From positions 124,001-188,000 of the forward strand of contig JAEZXR010000127.1 of assembly GCA_023419605.1 (NCBI GenBank): a stretch of DNA of 64,000 nt, in the 5' to 3' direction. The notes below the pieces were generated by a model. The model did not search any database. It saw only the letters and a program-made list of their open reading frames with translations, and was not told where the DNA came from. This document shows, in pieces, positions 16,955-24,148 of the stretch. Positions within the stretch are counted from its first letter, which is position 1, and the number at the start of each line of letters is the position of its first letter. Made by a program: the position numbers and the translations under genes. This DNA is from Bacillota bacterium (GTDB lineage: Bacteria; Bacillota; Clostridia; Acetivibrionales; JAEZXR01).

Positions 16955-17620
16955 ATGTTGAACAATATAGAATCAGGTGCTTTGAGGGAAAACAAGATTG
17001 AAATTCAGGAAGGAAATCTCCAGGATTTGAAGGCGGTTTATGCTGCACTGGAGGAAGAATTTGCGCCGGAGGAAAGGAAAAATTTCAATCACCTTGCCAT
17101 GTTAATGAAGAAGGGGAATTACAAGCTTCTACTGGCAAAGGACAAGAGCCTCGGGACAGTGATCGGCTATGCTTTTATTTATGAGATCGATTCCATAAAA
17201 GCTTTATGGCTTGATTATATGGCCATTATGAGTAAGTTTCAAAATGCAGGCTATGGGACTGCCTTGTTTAATAAAATTGCAGAGTGGAAGAAGGGGGAGG
17301 TTACGGGGATTTTTATCGAGGTGGAGATTCCTCAGGCAAAAGGCGGGGAGAGCCGGGAAAATCAATTGCGGAGGATACGGTTTTATGAACGGCTGGGGGC
17401 AAAAAGACTCATGCTGGCTTATGAGCTTCCTACCTTAAGGGGAGGATTTCCAATGCATCTTTATTTTCATCCGGCTTCCGATACTCGTGTACTGTACAAA
17501 GAACAGATTCGGCATGCCATCGCTTCGGCTTTTTCGGGTATCCATTCCGATATACCGCAGAAAGAGTCGGTTCTGAAATCTTTCTATGACAAAGTGCAGG
17601 ATGAATATTTTGAGGGATGA
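16955..17620 (+). CDS. GNAT-like acetyltransferase
   Basis: A 221-residue protein whose residues 15-160 follow the GNAT pattern: DLKAVYAALEEEF at the start, IGYAFIYEID strand, then the acetyl-CoA loop FQNAGYGTALFNKIAEW (about residues 92-108) and RRIRFYERLGAK (about residue 139). A C-terminal extension of about 60 residues is not typical. The substrate is unknown. The ATG follows GTAGGAGGCG. It is transcribed divergently from the GH3 gene and is 58 bases upstream of an epimerase-like gene. Confidence 0.78.
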   Translation: MLNNIESGALRENKIEIQEGNLQDLKAVYAALEEEFAPEERKNFNHLAMLMKKGNYKLLLAKDKSLGTVIGYAFIYEIDSIKALWLDYMAIMSKFQNAGYGTALFNKIAEWKKGEVTGIFIEVEIPQAKGGESRENQLRRIRFYERLGAKRLMLAYELPTLRGGFPMHLYFHPASDTRVLYKEQIRHAIASAFSGIHSDIPQKESVLKSFYDKVQDEYFEG

Positions 17621-17678
17621 GGTATAATGAACTAAGAAACACTTTTTTCGGGGAAATAATGTTGGAGGGGTCGATAAA

Positions 17679-18551
17679 GTGATATACGAAATAGGAAATG
17701 AAAAATTAAAGGTTGCAGTAAAGAGTTTGGGAGCTGAACTGTCTCAGCTTAGTGATGCGCGTGATGGTACGGAATATTTGTGGCAGGGAAATGCGGACTA
17801 TTGGAAAGGCCAGTCGCCGATTCTTTTTCCCATCATCGGAGGGGTACCTGACGGTACCTATGTGCTGCAGGGCAAATCCTATTCCATTAACAGTCATGGA
17901 TTTGCCCGAAGCAGCGAGTTTGAATTGCTGGAACATAAGGCGCAGGAACTATGCTTCGGATTAGGGTACAGTGATGAAACGCTGAAACAGTATCCGTTCC
18001 GGTTCGACTTGCGTGTGAGGTACAGATTGGAGCAGGATACACTCCGGGTTCAATTTGAGGTGCGGAATCTGGAGGATAGGGAAATGTTGTTTTCCATCGG
18101 AGCTCACCCCGGGTTTAATTGTCCCCTGTATAAAGAGGAAAGCATGGAAGACTATAGGATTGTTTTTGAGAAGCAGGAGACGGTGCAGAAAAGGATGAAG
18201 AGGGGAAACCTGCTGAGCGGTGAGAAGGTGGAGTTCTTAAAGGGTGAAGACAGGTTTGGCTTAGCGCATAGCCTGTTTTATGATGGGGCGATTATCATGG
18301 ACGGGTATGAGTCAACCTGGGTGGAGCTAAGAAACCGCAGGAACCCTAAAGTGATTCGTGTGGAGTTTGAAGGGTTTCCGTATCTGGGGATATGGTCTGC
18401 GAAGAATGACGGGCCTTTTGTGTGTATTGAGCCGTGGTACGGGGTCGACTCGACGGAGGGGGATTCTACTGAGTTTACCCGTAAGGAAGGGCTGGTCAGA
18501 TTGGAGGCCGGGAAGAGGTTTAGGTGTGAGTATAGGATCGTGATAAAGTAG
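17679..18551 (+). CDS. Aldose 1-epimerase family protein (LacX-like)
   Basis: A 290-residue galactose-mutarotase-fold protein of the LacX/YeaD-like branch. Landmarks are ELSQLSDARDGTEYLWQG (residues 20-37), PILFPIIGGVPDG, the histidine in NSHGFARSSEF (about residue 75), the IGAHPGFNCP segment (about residue 144) and the glutamate in CIEPWYGVDS. The start is GTG with GGAGGGG upstream. It probably interconverts sugar anomers; substrate unknown. It may be co-transcribed with the acetyltransferase. Confidence 0.85.
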   Translation: MIYEIGNEKLKVAVKSLGAELSQLSDARDGTEYLWQGNADYWKGQSPILFPIIGGVPDGTYVLQGKSYSINSHGFARSSEFELLEHKAQELCFGLGYSDETLKQYPFRFDLRVRYRLEQDTLRVQFEVRNLEDREMLFSIGAHPGFNCPLYKEESMEDYRIVFEKQETVQKRMKRGNLLSGEKVEFLKGEDRFGLAHSLFYDGAIIMDGYESTWVELRNRRNPKVIRVEFEGFPYLGIWSAKNDGPFVCIEPWYGVDSTEGDSTEFTRKEGLVRLEAGKRFRCEYRIVIK

Positions 18552-18669
18552 GGGGAGATAACAAAGGCGGCAGGGTTAGGGATTCTGTCGCTTTTGCTTT
18601 TTGTTGTATAGATTTCCTTGAAAGATGGTTTTTGTGGGGAGTTATTGGGTGACTTTGGGGTGTTTTTAT

Positions 18670-18769
18670 TAGGGGATTCCTCTTGGGTGGCTATGGAGCC
18701 CCGGGGGAACATCTGCCGACTGAACATGGTTCCCCCGGCGCTACATTGACACCCTAGAGGAATCCCCTA
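18670..18769. repeat. Large compound palindrome between convergent genes
   Basis: The outer arms TAGGGGATTCCTCT (18670-18683) and its complement (18756-18769) match perfectly. Inner arms GCCCCGGGGGAAC (18698-18710) and GTTCCCCCGGCGC (18729-18741) pair apart from one position. There is no T-tail. It may serve as a bidirectional terminator or be a REP/MITE-like insertion. Confidence 0.6.
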
Positions 18770-18819
18770 GCAACACATATTAACCTAGCCAATAAAACTC
18801 CAGAAAACTAGCAAAACCG

Positions 18820-19404
18820 TTAAGCTCTTCTACGCCGCTTCCCAACCAAAACCCCAACCGCCGCCAAAAGCACCAAAAACAACCCACCATACACATACAG
18901 CGAAACCCCAGAAGGGGAAGCCTTCTCCGGCTGACTTCCCTGCCTCTCCGCCAGATACTTCTCATAAAAGGAATTCTTCGTCGAATCCAAAGCCTGCACT
19001 TTCCCATCCTTCAGAAGAACCATCCCGTTAGGTCCAGCCACCGGAATCCACAGACCCTCTCTGGTAGGATGCTTCTCTAAGAAGAGAAGGAAGCTGCCAC
19101 CCTTATCCTGATGCTCCACACTCCAACCAACATCAAAATTCTCAATGGAGGCGAGAATCACTTCCGGACCGGAGCCCTTATAATAAGCATCTACCTTAAA
19201 ATCAAAAGGAGCCCACATATCGATACTCTTATATTGCTTATCCGTATCATACTTGCCGGACACGACAATCTGCGCCCTCTTTTCCACTTCCTCCGGTTGT
19301 AAGCTGATCCAGGAGGTAGCGTAGGCTTGCGAGAAAAACGAAAATACCAGCATGAATATAAATAAGGGACCCAGGATTTTTAAAAGCTTTTTGTTCAGCA
19401 GCAT
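18820..19404 (-). CDS. Exported, C-terminally membrane-anchored protein of unknown function
   Basis: A 194-residue protein with an N-terminal signal peptide (hydrophobic residues about 6-28, AYA cleavage-like site before TSWIS), an extracellular beta-rich domain (about 30-150) and a C-terminal membrane helix followed by KRRRRA, a single-pass anchor with positive inside end. No sortase LPxTG motif is seen. The ATG at 19404 has GGAG at good spacing; the frame is open to 19428. I do not recognise the domain. It stands alone. Confidence 0.7.
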   Translation of the reverse strand: MLLNKKLLKILGPLFIFMLVFSFFSQAYATSWISLQPEEVEKRAQIVVSGKYDTDKQYKSIDMWAPFDFKVDAYYKGSGPEVILASIENFDVGWSVEHQDKGGSFLLFLEKHPTREGLWIPVAGPNGMVLLKDGKVQALDSTKNSFYEKYLAERQGSQPEKASPSGVSLYVYGGLFLVLLAAVGVLVGKRRRRA

Positions 19405-19812
19405 AATCATCACTCCATACAAAATCATTTATTATAAAGGATATATACCAATTTCGACGTAGCAGCCCTATAAAAGGTTCCAAGAGATTCCATTAATACG
19501 AGGTAGTTACTTCCATGTCTGATGAAAATGTGATAATATAAAACGGATTTATGAGTCGGGAGTAGGGATCGGACAGCCAAAATGAAAAAAATGAAATGGC
19601 GCGGGATTATGCGTGAGATAGAGAGATAATTAGAGTAAAAAAGAGAGATAGGTGGAGATAAATTAAAATTTTAGTAATTTGGTCTTGACATGTGCCGATG
19701 GCTATATTAAAATGTTAAAGTGTCGAAAATTTGGTTCGTTAAAAACAACAGAACTCAAGTTTTAATATAAAAAATATTTTACGGAAAGTAGTTTAAGGAG
19801 GCAGGAAATTCG
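19405..19812. other. AT-rich upstream region of rplM
   Basis: No gene seen. The right half holds the rplM promoter (19685-19713) and a transcribed leader of about 90 bases. A ribosomal-protein leader structure is possible but I could not recognise a consensus fold. Confidence 0.5.
19685..19713 (+). promoter_or_regulatory. SigA promoter of the rplM-rpsI operon
   Basis: A perfect TTGACA (19685-19690), 17-base spacer and TAAAAT (19708-19713), 99 bases before the rplM start. Confidence 0.75.
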
Positions 19813-20247
19813 ATGAAAACTTTTATGGCTAAAGCCGAAGAAGTTCAGAGAAAATGGTACATCGTCGATGCTGAAGGCAAACCTTTGGGTAGGCTGGCTA
19901 GCGAAGTAGCTAAGATCTTAAGAGGAAAAAATAAACCTACTTACACACCGCACGTTGATACCGGTGATCACGTAATCGTGTTAAACGCAGACAAGGTGCT
20001 TCTGACTGGTAAGAAGCTGGATCAGAAGATTTACAGACACCACTCATTATATCCAGGTGGAATGAAGGAAGTCACATACAGACATTTCCTTGCAACAAAG
20101 CCTGAAAAAGCAGTTGAACTGGCTATTAAGGGTATGCTTCCAAAGAACAGCCTCGGAAGAGCAATGTTCAGGAAGTTGAATGTTTACAAAGGTACAGAAC
20201 ACAAACATCAGGCTCAGCAGCCTGAAGTTTTGACTCTGGATATTTAA
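19813..20247 (+). CDS. rplM: 50S ribosomal protein L13
   Basis: Large-subunit protein of 144 residues, the normal length. It has the hallmark N-terminus (FMAKAEEVQRKWYIVDAEGK), LGRLASEVAKILRGKNKPTY and the conserved GMLPKNSLGRAMFRKLNVY near residue 110. It binds 23S rRNA early in assembly. The ATG follows AAGGAGGCAGG. It is followed after 22 bases by rpsI, the conserved L13-S9 pair. Confidence 0.98.
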   Translation: MKTFMAKAEEVQRKWYIVDAEGKPLGRLASEVAKILRGKNKPTYTPHVDTGDHVIVLNADKVLLTGKKLDQKIYRHHSLYPGGMKEVTYRHFLATKPEKAVELAIKGMLPKNSLGRAMFRKLNVYKGTEHKHQAQQPEVLTLDI

Positions 20248-20269
20248 TTGAGAGGAGGAGTTTGAAACA

Positions 20270-20665
20270 ATGGCAGCAAAAGTTCAATATTATGGAACTG
20301 GTAGAAGGAAAAAATCCGTTGCGAGAGTGAGACTTGTTCCTGGAGAAGGAAAAGTTATTATAAACGACAGAAACATTGAAGAATACTTCGGATTGGAAAC
20401 ACTGAAAGTTATCTGCAAACAGCCTTTAGTACTGACAGATACTCTCAGCAAGTTTGATGTACTGTGCAAGGTTATCGGTGGTGGTTTTACAGGCCAGGCC
20501 GGTGCCATCAGACACGGTATTGCAAGAGCTCTTTTAAAGGCAGATGAAGAATTAAGGCCTGTACTCAAAAAGGCTGGATTCCTCACAAGAGACCCAAGAA
20601 TGAAGGAAAGAAAGAAATACGGTCTCAAGAAAGCAAGAAGAGCACCACAGTTCAGCAAGAGATAA
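20270..20665 (+). CDS. rpsI: 30S ribosomal protein S9
   Basis: Small-subunit protein of 131 residues. It shows the family pattern YYGTGRRKKSVARVRLVPG, the central GGGFTGQAGAIRHGIARAL and the basic C-terminal tail KKARRAPQFSKR that reaches the P-site tRNA. The ribosome site is GAGAGGAGGAG. It is second in the rplM-rpsI operon, with a strong terminator just after. Confidence 0.98.
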   Translation: MAAKVQYYGTGRRKKSVARVRLVPGEGKVIINDRNIEEYFGLETLKVICKQPLVLTDTLSKFDVLCKVIGGGFTGQAGAIRHGIARALLKADEELRPVLKKAGFLTRDPRMKERKKYGLKKARRAPQFSKR

Positions 20666-20681
20666 TACTTTACTCCATATG

Positions 20682-20716
20682 CAGGGAATGGTTTCGCGAC
20701 CATTCCCTGTTGTTTT
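20682..20716 (+). terminator. Rho-independent terminator of rplM-rpsI
   Basis: A perfect 11-bp stem (20682-20692 with 20699-20709) with loop TTCGCG is followed by TTGTTTTTT. Confidence 0.92.
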
Positions 20717-20852
20717 TTATGGGGTTTTATAATATCATTATCTATAGGATGTCGAAATCAAGGTCAAATCCCAGCGCCTAGGCGTGGGGCTCTGTATTTT
20801 ACTTGGATTTTGTACATTAAAATGATTGTAAATCGAGGTGCCGGAGGTACAT

Positions 20853-22031
20853 ATGCTTATCATTAAAAACGGAAAAATTTCAACCATGGTTGGTGTCAGC
20901 CATGACAACGGATATATAATTGCCGATGAGGGAAAAATAATTGAAATCGGAGATGACATTAACTCTGCCAAAATCCAAGTAAAAAGCGATGCCATAACTA
21001 TCGACGCACAGGGAGGTTATGTGCTGCCGGGGTTTATCGACGCCCACTGCCACGTGGGCCTTTTCGAGGATTCTGTGGGCTTTGAGGGGGAGGACGGCAA
21101 TGAAATGACGGACCCTGTGACTCCACACCTGAGAGCCATCGACGGAGTATATCATGCGGACAGGGCTTTTGCTGAGGCCCGGGAAAATGGGGTTACAACC
21201 GTGGTCACCGGTCCCGGCAGCGCAAATGTAATCGGGGGACAGTTTGCAGCCATTAAGACCTGGGGAAGAAGAATCGAAGAGATGATTCTAAAGGATCCTG
21301 TAGGGATGAAGATTGCTTTTGGGGAGAACCCGAAGACTGTATACTATGAGAAACGGCAGTCCCCCATGACCCGCATGGCCACGGCTGCGATCCTTCGGGA
21401 AAGCCTTATGAAGGCGAAAGAGTATAAGGAGATGCTGGAGAAATACGACAGCGACCCGGAGGAGAATGATAAGCCGGAGTATGATATGAAGCTGGAAGCG
21501 CTGGTAAAGGTGCTAAAAAAGGAAATTCCTCTCAAAGCCCATGCACACCGCGCCGATGACATACTGACCGCCATCCGGATCGCGAAGGAATTTGAGGTGG
21601 AGATTACGCTGGATCACTGTACGGAAGGGCACCTTATTAAGGACATATTAGCGGAGGAGAAGATCCCTGTTATCATAGGGCCGTCTCTTACAGACCGCTC
21701 GAAAATAGAATTACGAAATCTAACGTTGAAAACACCGGGTATCCTTGCAGATGCGGGTCTGCGTGTGGCAATCATGACGGACCACCCGGAGACTCCCATT
21801 CAATACCTCTGGCTGTGTGCTGCCATGGCGGTTCGAGAGGGTATGAAAGAGGAAGATGCACTGAAGGCCATTACTATAAACGCTGCTTTGAATACCGGTA
21901 TCGCTGATCGGGTTGGCAGTCTGGAGATCGGGAAGGATGCGGATATAGTAGTATTTGATGGCCATCCGTTCGAATTTAAAACAAGAGTTGCGGCTACCGT
22001 CATTAACGGAAATGTAGTGTATAAGAGGTAA
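20853..22031 (+). CDS. Amidohydrolase family protein
   Basis: A 392-residue metal-dependent hydrolase of the amidohydrolase superfamily. It has the N-terminal beta domain (AQGGYVLPGFIDAHCHVG, with the metal-binding H-x-H at about residue 63), later histidines in KAHAHRADDIL and TLDHCTEGHLI, and the catalytic aspartate in IMTDHPETP (about residue 310). The C-terminus (DADIVVFDGHPFEF) completes the composite beta domain. The frame opens at a GTG at 20838, but CCGGAGG points to the ATG at 20853. It resembles imidazolonepropionase-like amidohydrolases common in Clostridia; the substrate is unknown. It precedes tsaE by 4 bases. Confidence 0.85.
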   Translation: MLIIKNGKISTMVGVSHDNGYIIADEGKIIEIGDDINSAKIQVKSDAITIDAQGGYVLPGFIDAHCHVGLFEDSVGFEGEDGNEMTDPVTPHLRAIDGVYHADRAFAEARENGVTTVVTGPGSANVIGGQFAAIKTWGRRIEEMILKDPVGMKIAFGENPKTVYYEKRQSPMTRMATAAILRESLMKAKEYKEMLEKYDSDPEENDKPEYDMKLEALVKVLKKEIPLKAHAHRADDILTAIRIAKEFEVEITLDHCTEGHLIKDILAEEKIPVIIGPSLTDRSKIELRNLTLKTPGILADAGLRVAIMTDHPETPIQYLWLCAAMAVREGMKEEDALKAITINAALNTGIADRVGSLEIGKDADIVVFDGHPFEFKTRVAATVINGNVVYKR

Positions 22032-22035
22032 GGGA

Positions 22036-22500
22036 ATGAAAGAAATAAAAACATTTTCAGCAGAAGAGACCATGGAAATCGGCAGAAAGTTAGGCAGCCT
22101 TCTTCAGGGAGGAGAACTGATTTGCCTCAATGGGGATTTGGGAACAGGCAAAACTGCTTTTACCGGGGGTGTTGCCCAAGCTCTGGGAATCGATGGATAC
22201 ATCACCAGCCCCACATTTACTCTTGTGAATGAGTATAAGGGGAGACTGGCCATGTATCATTTTGATGTGTACAGGATCGCAGACCCGGAAGAAATGTTTG
22301 AAATTGGCTTTGAGGAATACCTGGAAAGCAATGGTGTAGTTTTGGTAGAATGGGCGGATCTGATACGAGAGGTTCTACCGGAGGAATACATAGGGGTGGA
22401 TATAAGAAAGGCCCTCAGTGAAGGCGTTACCGTTCGTGTAATTCATCTGGAGTTTAAGGGTGAGCGGTATAAGGGAATGGAAGAGGCGTTTGGAGGATAA
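22036..22500 (+). CDS. tsaE: tRNA (adenosine(37)-N6)-threonylcarbamoyltransferase complex ATPase
   Basis: ATPase that drives the TsaD-TsaB complex in making t6A37 of ANN-decoding tRNAs. The 154 residues include Walker A GDLGTGKT (about residue 34), the conserved SPTFTLVNEY and the HFDVYRI segment, followed by VLVEWAD. Only 4 bases separate it from the amidohydrolase gene, so it is likely on that transcript. A palindromic element lies between it and tsaB, a break in an otherwise compact group. Confidence 0.95.
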   Translation: MKEIKTFSAEETMEIGRKLGSLLQGGELICLNGDLGTGKTAFTGGVAQALGIDGYITSPTFTLVNEYKGRLAMYHFDVYRIADPEEMFEIGFEEYLESNGVVLVEWADLIREVLPEEYIGVDIRKALSEGVTVRVIHLEFKGERYKGMEEAFGG

Positions 22501-22578
22501 CATCAAACTGATGGATATAGTACAGGGAATGATCGGATAAGAGGCGAGAGTGAGGAGGGCTGGAATGGCAATATAGTA

Positions 22579-22716
22579 CTCCCTCCGGCAGCTTTGCTGC
22601 CACCTCCCTCTGAGAGGGAGGCTTTATTTCTCAGTTTTAGCCTCAGCGGCAATTTAGCCGAAAATGCTCTTAGAGTCTCCCTCTGGGAGGGGGATGTCAC
22701 GTAGTGACAGGGGGAG
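22579..22716. repeat. MITE-like palindromic element between tsaE and tsaB
   Basis: About 138 bases with long imperfect inverted ends. Each end starts CTCCCYC, has a small internal stem (GGCAGCTTTGCTGCC on the left, GTCACTACGTGAC on the right read inward), followed by a CCTCCC...GGGAGG hairpin. It carries no gene. It resembles non-autonomous elements seen widely in Clostridia. Confidence 0.65.
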
Positions 22717-22815
22717 CAAGCGGCCTTCATGGCTCCATATTCCTTATTACAAGCACATAGACAAAGCGGGCAAAAATGAAAAAGTACAGACTAGAATACA
22801 AGAGAGGTAAACACG

Positions 22816-23517
22816 ATGAAGGTACTTGCAGTTGATACTTCTGCTTCAGTGGCAGCAGTAGCAGTGATGGAAAACGATCGATTGCTGGGGGAATTCAGCA
22901 TAAATCATAAGAAGACACATTCCCAAAAGCTCATGCCCATGATTAAAGAGCTTTTGGCCGGATTGGAGCTGACTCCGGGAGATATGGATTTGTTTGCTGC
23001 CTCCGGTGGCCCCGGGTCCTTTACAGGGCTTCGGATTGGTGTTACCACTGTCAAAGCCATGGCTTATGCAGTTCAAAAACCTGTTATCAGCGTACCCACC
23101 CTGGATGCCCTTGCATATAATATACCATTCACGGATTCTATGGTGTGTCCGATGATGGATGCGAGGAATAATCAAGTGTTTACAGCACTTTACAGCCGAG
23201 AAGAAAATAAACAGAAGAAGATCACAGAGTACCTGGGAATACCCGTTCCTGAGTTGATACAACTGATAAAGGGAAAGAACAGAAAAGTTCTTTTTTTGGG
23301 GGATGGAGTAGAGATACACCGGGATTTCCTCCAGCAGGAGTTGAATGACAACTGTGAATTTGCACCGGGCTGCATGAACCTGCAAAAAGCATCCTCTGTT
23401 GCCCAGCTGGCCCTTATGCGGGCGGCAGAGGGGTCACTGGAAAACTGCTTTGATATGGTGCCGTTCTACCTGCGCAAATCCCAGGCAGAACGAATGCTGG
23501 AATTGAAAAAAGGGTGA
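22816..23517 (+). CDS. tsaB: tRNA threonylcarbamoyladenosine biosynthesis protein TsaB
   Basis: Scaffold partner of TsaD in t6A synthesis. The 233-residue ASKHA-fold protein has the N-terminal KVLAVDTSASVAAVAVME, the LMPMIKELL segment and the diagnostic ASGGPGSFTGLRIGVTTVKA (about residues 63-82). It lacks the metal-binding histidines of TsaD, as expected. The ribosome site is AGAGAGG. It ends 4 bases before rimI; tsaD itself is 20 kb away at 43912. Confidence 0.95.
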   Translation: MKVLAVDTSASVAAVAVMENDRLLGEFSINHKKTHSQKLMPMIKELLAGLELTPGDMDLFAASGGPGSFTGLRIGVTTVKAMAYAVQKPVISVPTLDALAYNIPFTDSMVCPMMDARNNQVFTALYSREENKQKKITEYLGIPVPELIQLIKGKNRKVLFLGDGVEIHRDFLQQELNDNCEFAPGCMNLQKASSVAQLALMRAAEGSLENCFDMVPFYLRKSQAERMLELKKG

Positions 23518-23521
23518 TATG

Positions 23522-23974
23522 ATGGAAAATGTTGAGATAACCTACATGGGATTGGAACACATCGATGGAGTAATGGTTGTAGAAAACCTCAGTTTCAGTA
23601 TACCCTGGTCCAAGGAGGCATTTATACAGGAGATTACAGCCAACCAGTTTGCCATTTATGTAGTTGCACTTGTGGATGGAAACGCAGTGGGATATGCCGG
23701 AATGTGGAAGGTCTTTGATGAGGGACATATCACCAATATTGCCGTTCACCCGGAATTCAGGAAGAGCGGGGTTGGGGGCCTCCTCATGGAAAAGCTTCTG
23801 CAAATCGCAAAGGAGGAGGAAATTCAGGGGTTGACCCTGGAGGTTCGAAGAGGGAATCTTCCGGCGCAGAAGCTCTACCAGAAATATGGCTTTGAGTCTG
23901 CCGGGATTCGAAAAGGCTATTATGCCGACAATGGCGAGGACGCGATTATCATGTGGAAACATGGTGTTAATTGA
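23522..23974 (+). CDS. rimI: Ribosomal protein S18 alanine N-acetyltransferase
   Basis: GNAT enzyme expected to acetylate the N-terminal alanine of S18. It is 150 residues with the RimI pattern: FSIPWSKEAFIQEI (about residue 22), GHITNIAVHPEFRKSGVGGLLM holding the acetyl-CoA loop, LEVRRGNLPAQKLYQKYGFE (about residue 104) and YYADNGEDAIIMWK at the end. The tsaB-rimI order is conserved in Firmicutes. Two tandem ATGs exist (23519, 23522); the second has better spacing to AAAGGG. Confidence 0.92.
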   Translation: MENVEITYMGLEHIDGVMVVENLSFSIPWSKEAFIQEITANQFAIYVVALVDGNAVGYAGMWKVFDEGHITNIAVHPEFRKSGVGGLLMEKLLQIAKEEEIQGLTLEVRRGNLPAQKLYQKYGFESAGIRKGYYADNGEDAIIMWKHGVN

Positions 23975-24130
23975 GAATGGAGAATTGAAAATTGAGAATG
24001 CTTGATAATAACTAGAACTGATATCACATTTCTAATGTATTGGTCATTTGAAGATCATAAGCTTACGGAAGTGAGTATATTATTACTAAGTTTAAATTTT
24101 TCATTCTCCATTCTCAATTTTCAATTTAAA
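23969..24130. repeat. Short element with inverted terminal repeats, no gene
   Basis: The left end (23969-24000) carries ATTGAGAATGGAGAATTG and the right end (24101-24126) carries the inverted form (CATTCTCCATTCTCAAT). About 100 AT-rich non-coding bases lie between. The left end is nearly identical to the left end of the cassette at 51072. Confidence 0.6.
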
Positions 24131-24148
24131 AAGTGTGGGGGTATGTAG

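Noticed and set aside
19714..19812. Ribosomal protein leader (L13 type) upstream of rplM
   Set aside because: The position fits, but I could not identify the conserved fold by eye; an Infernal search would decide.
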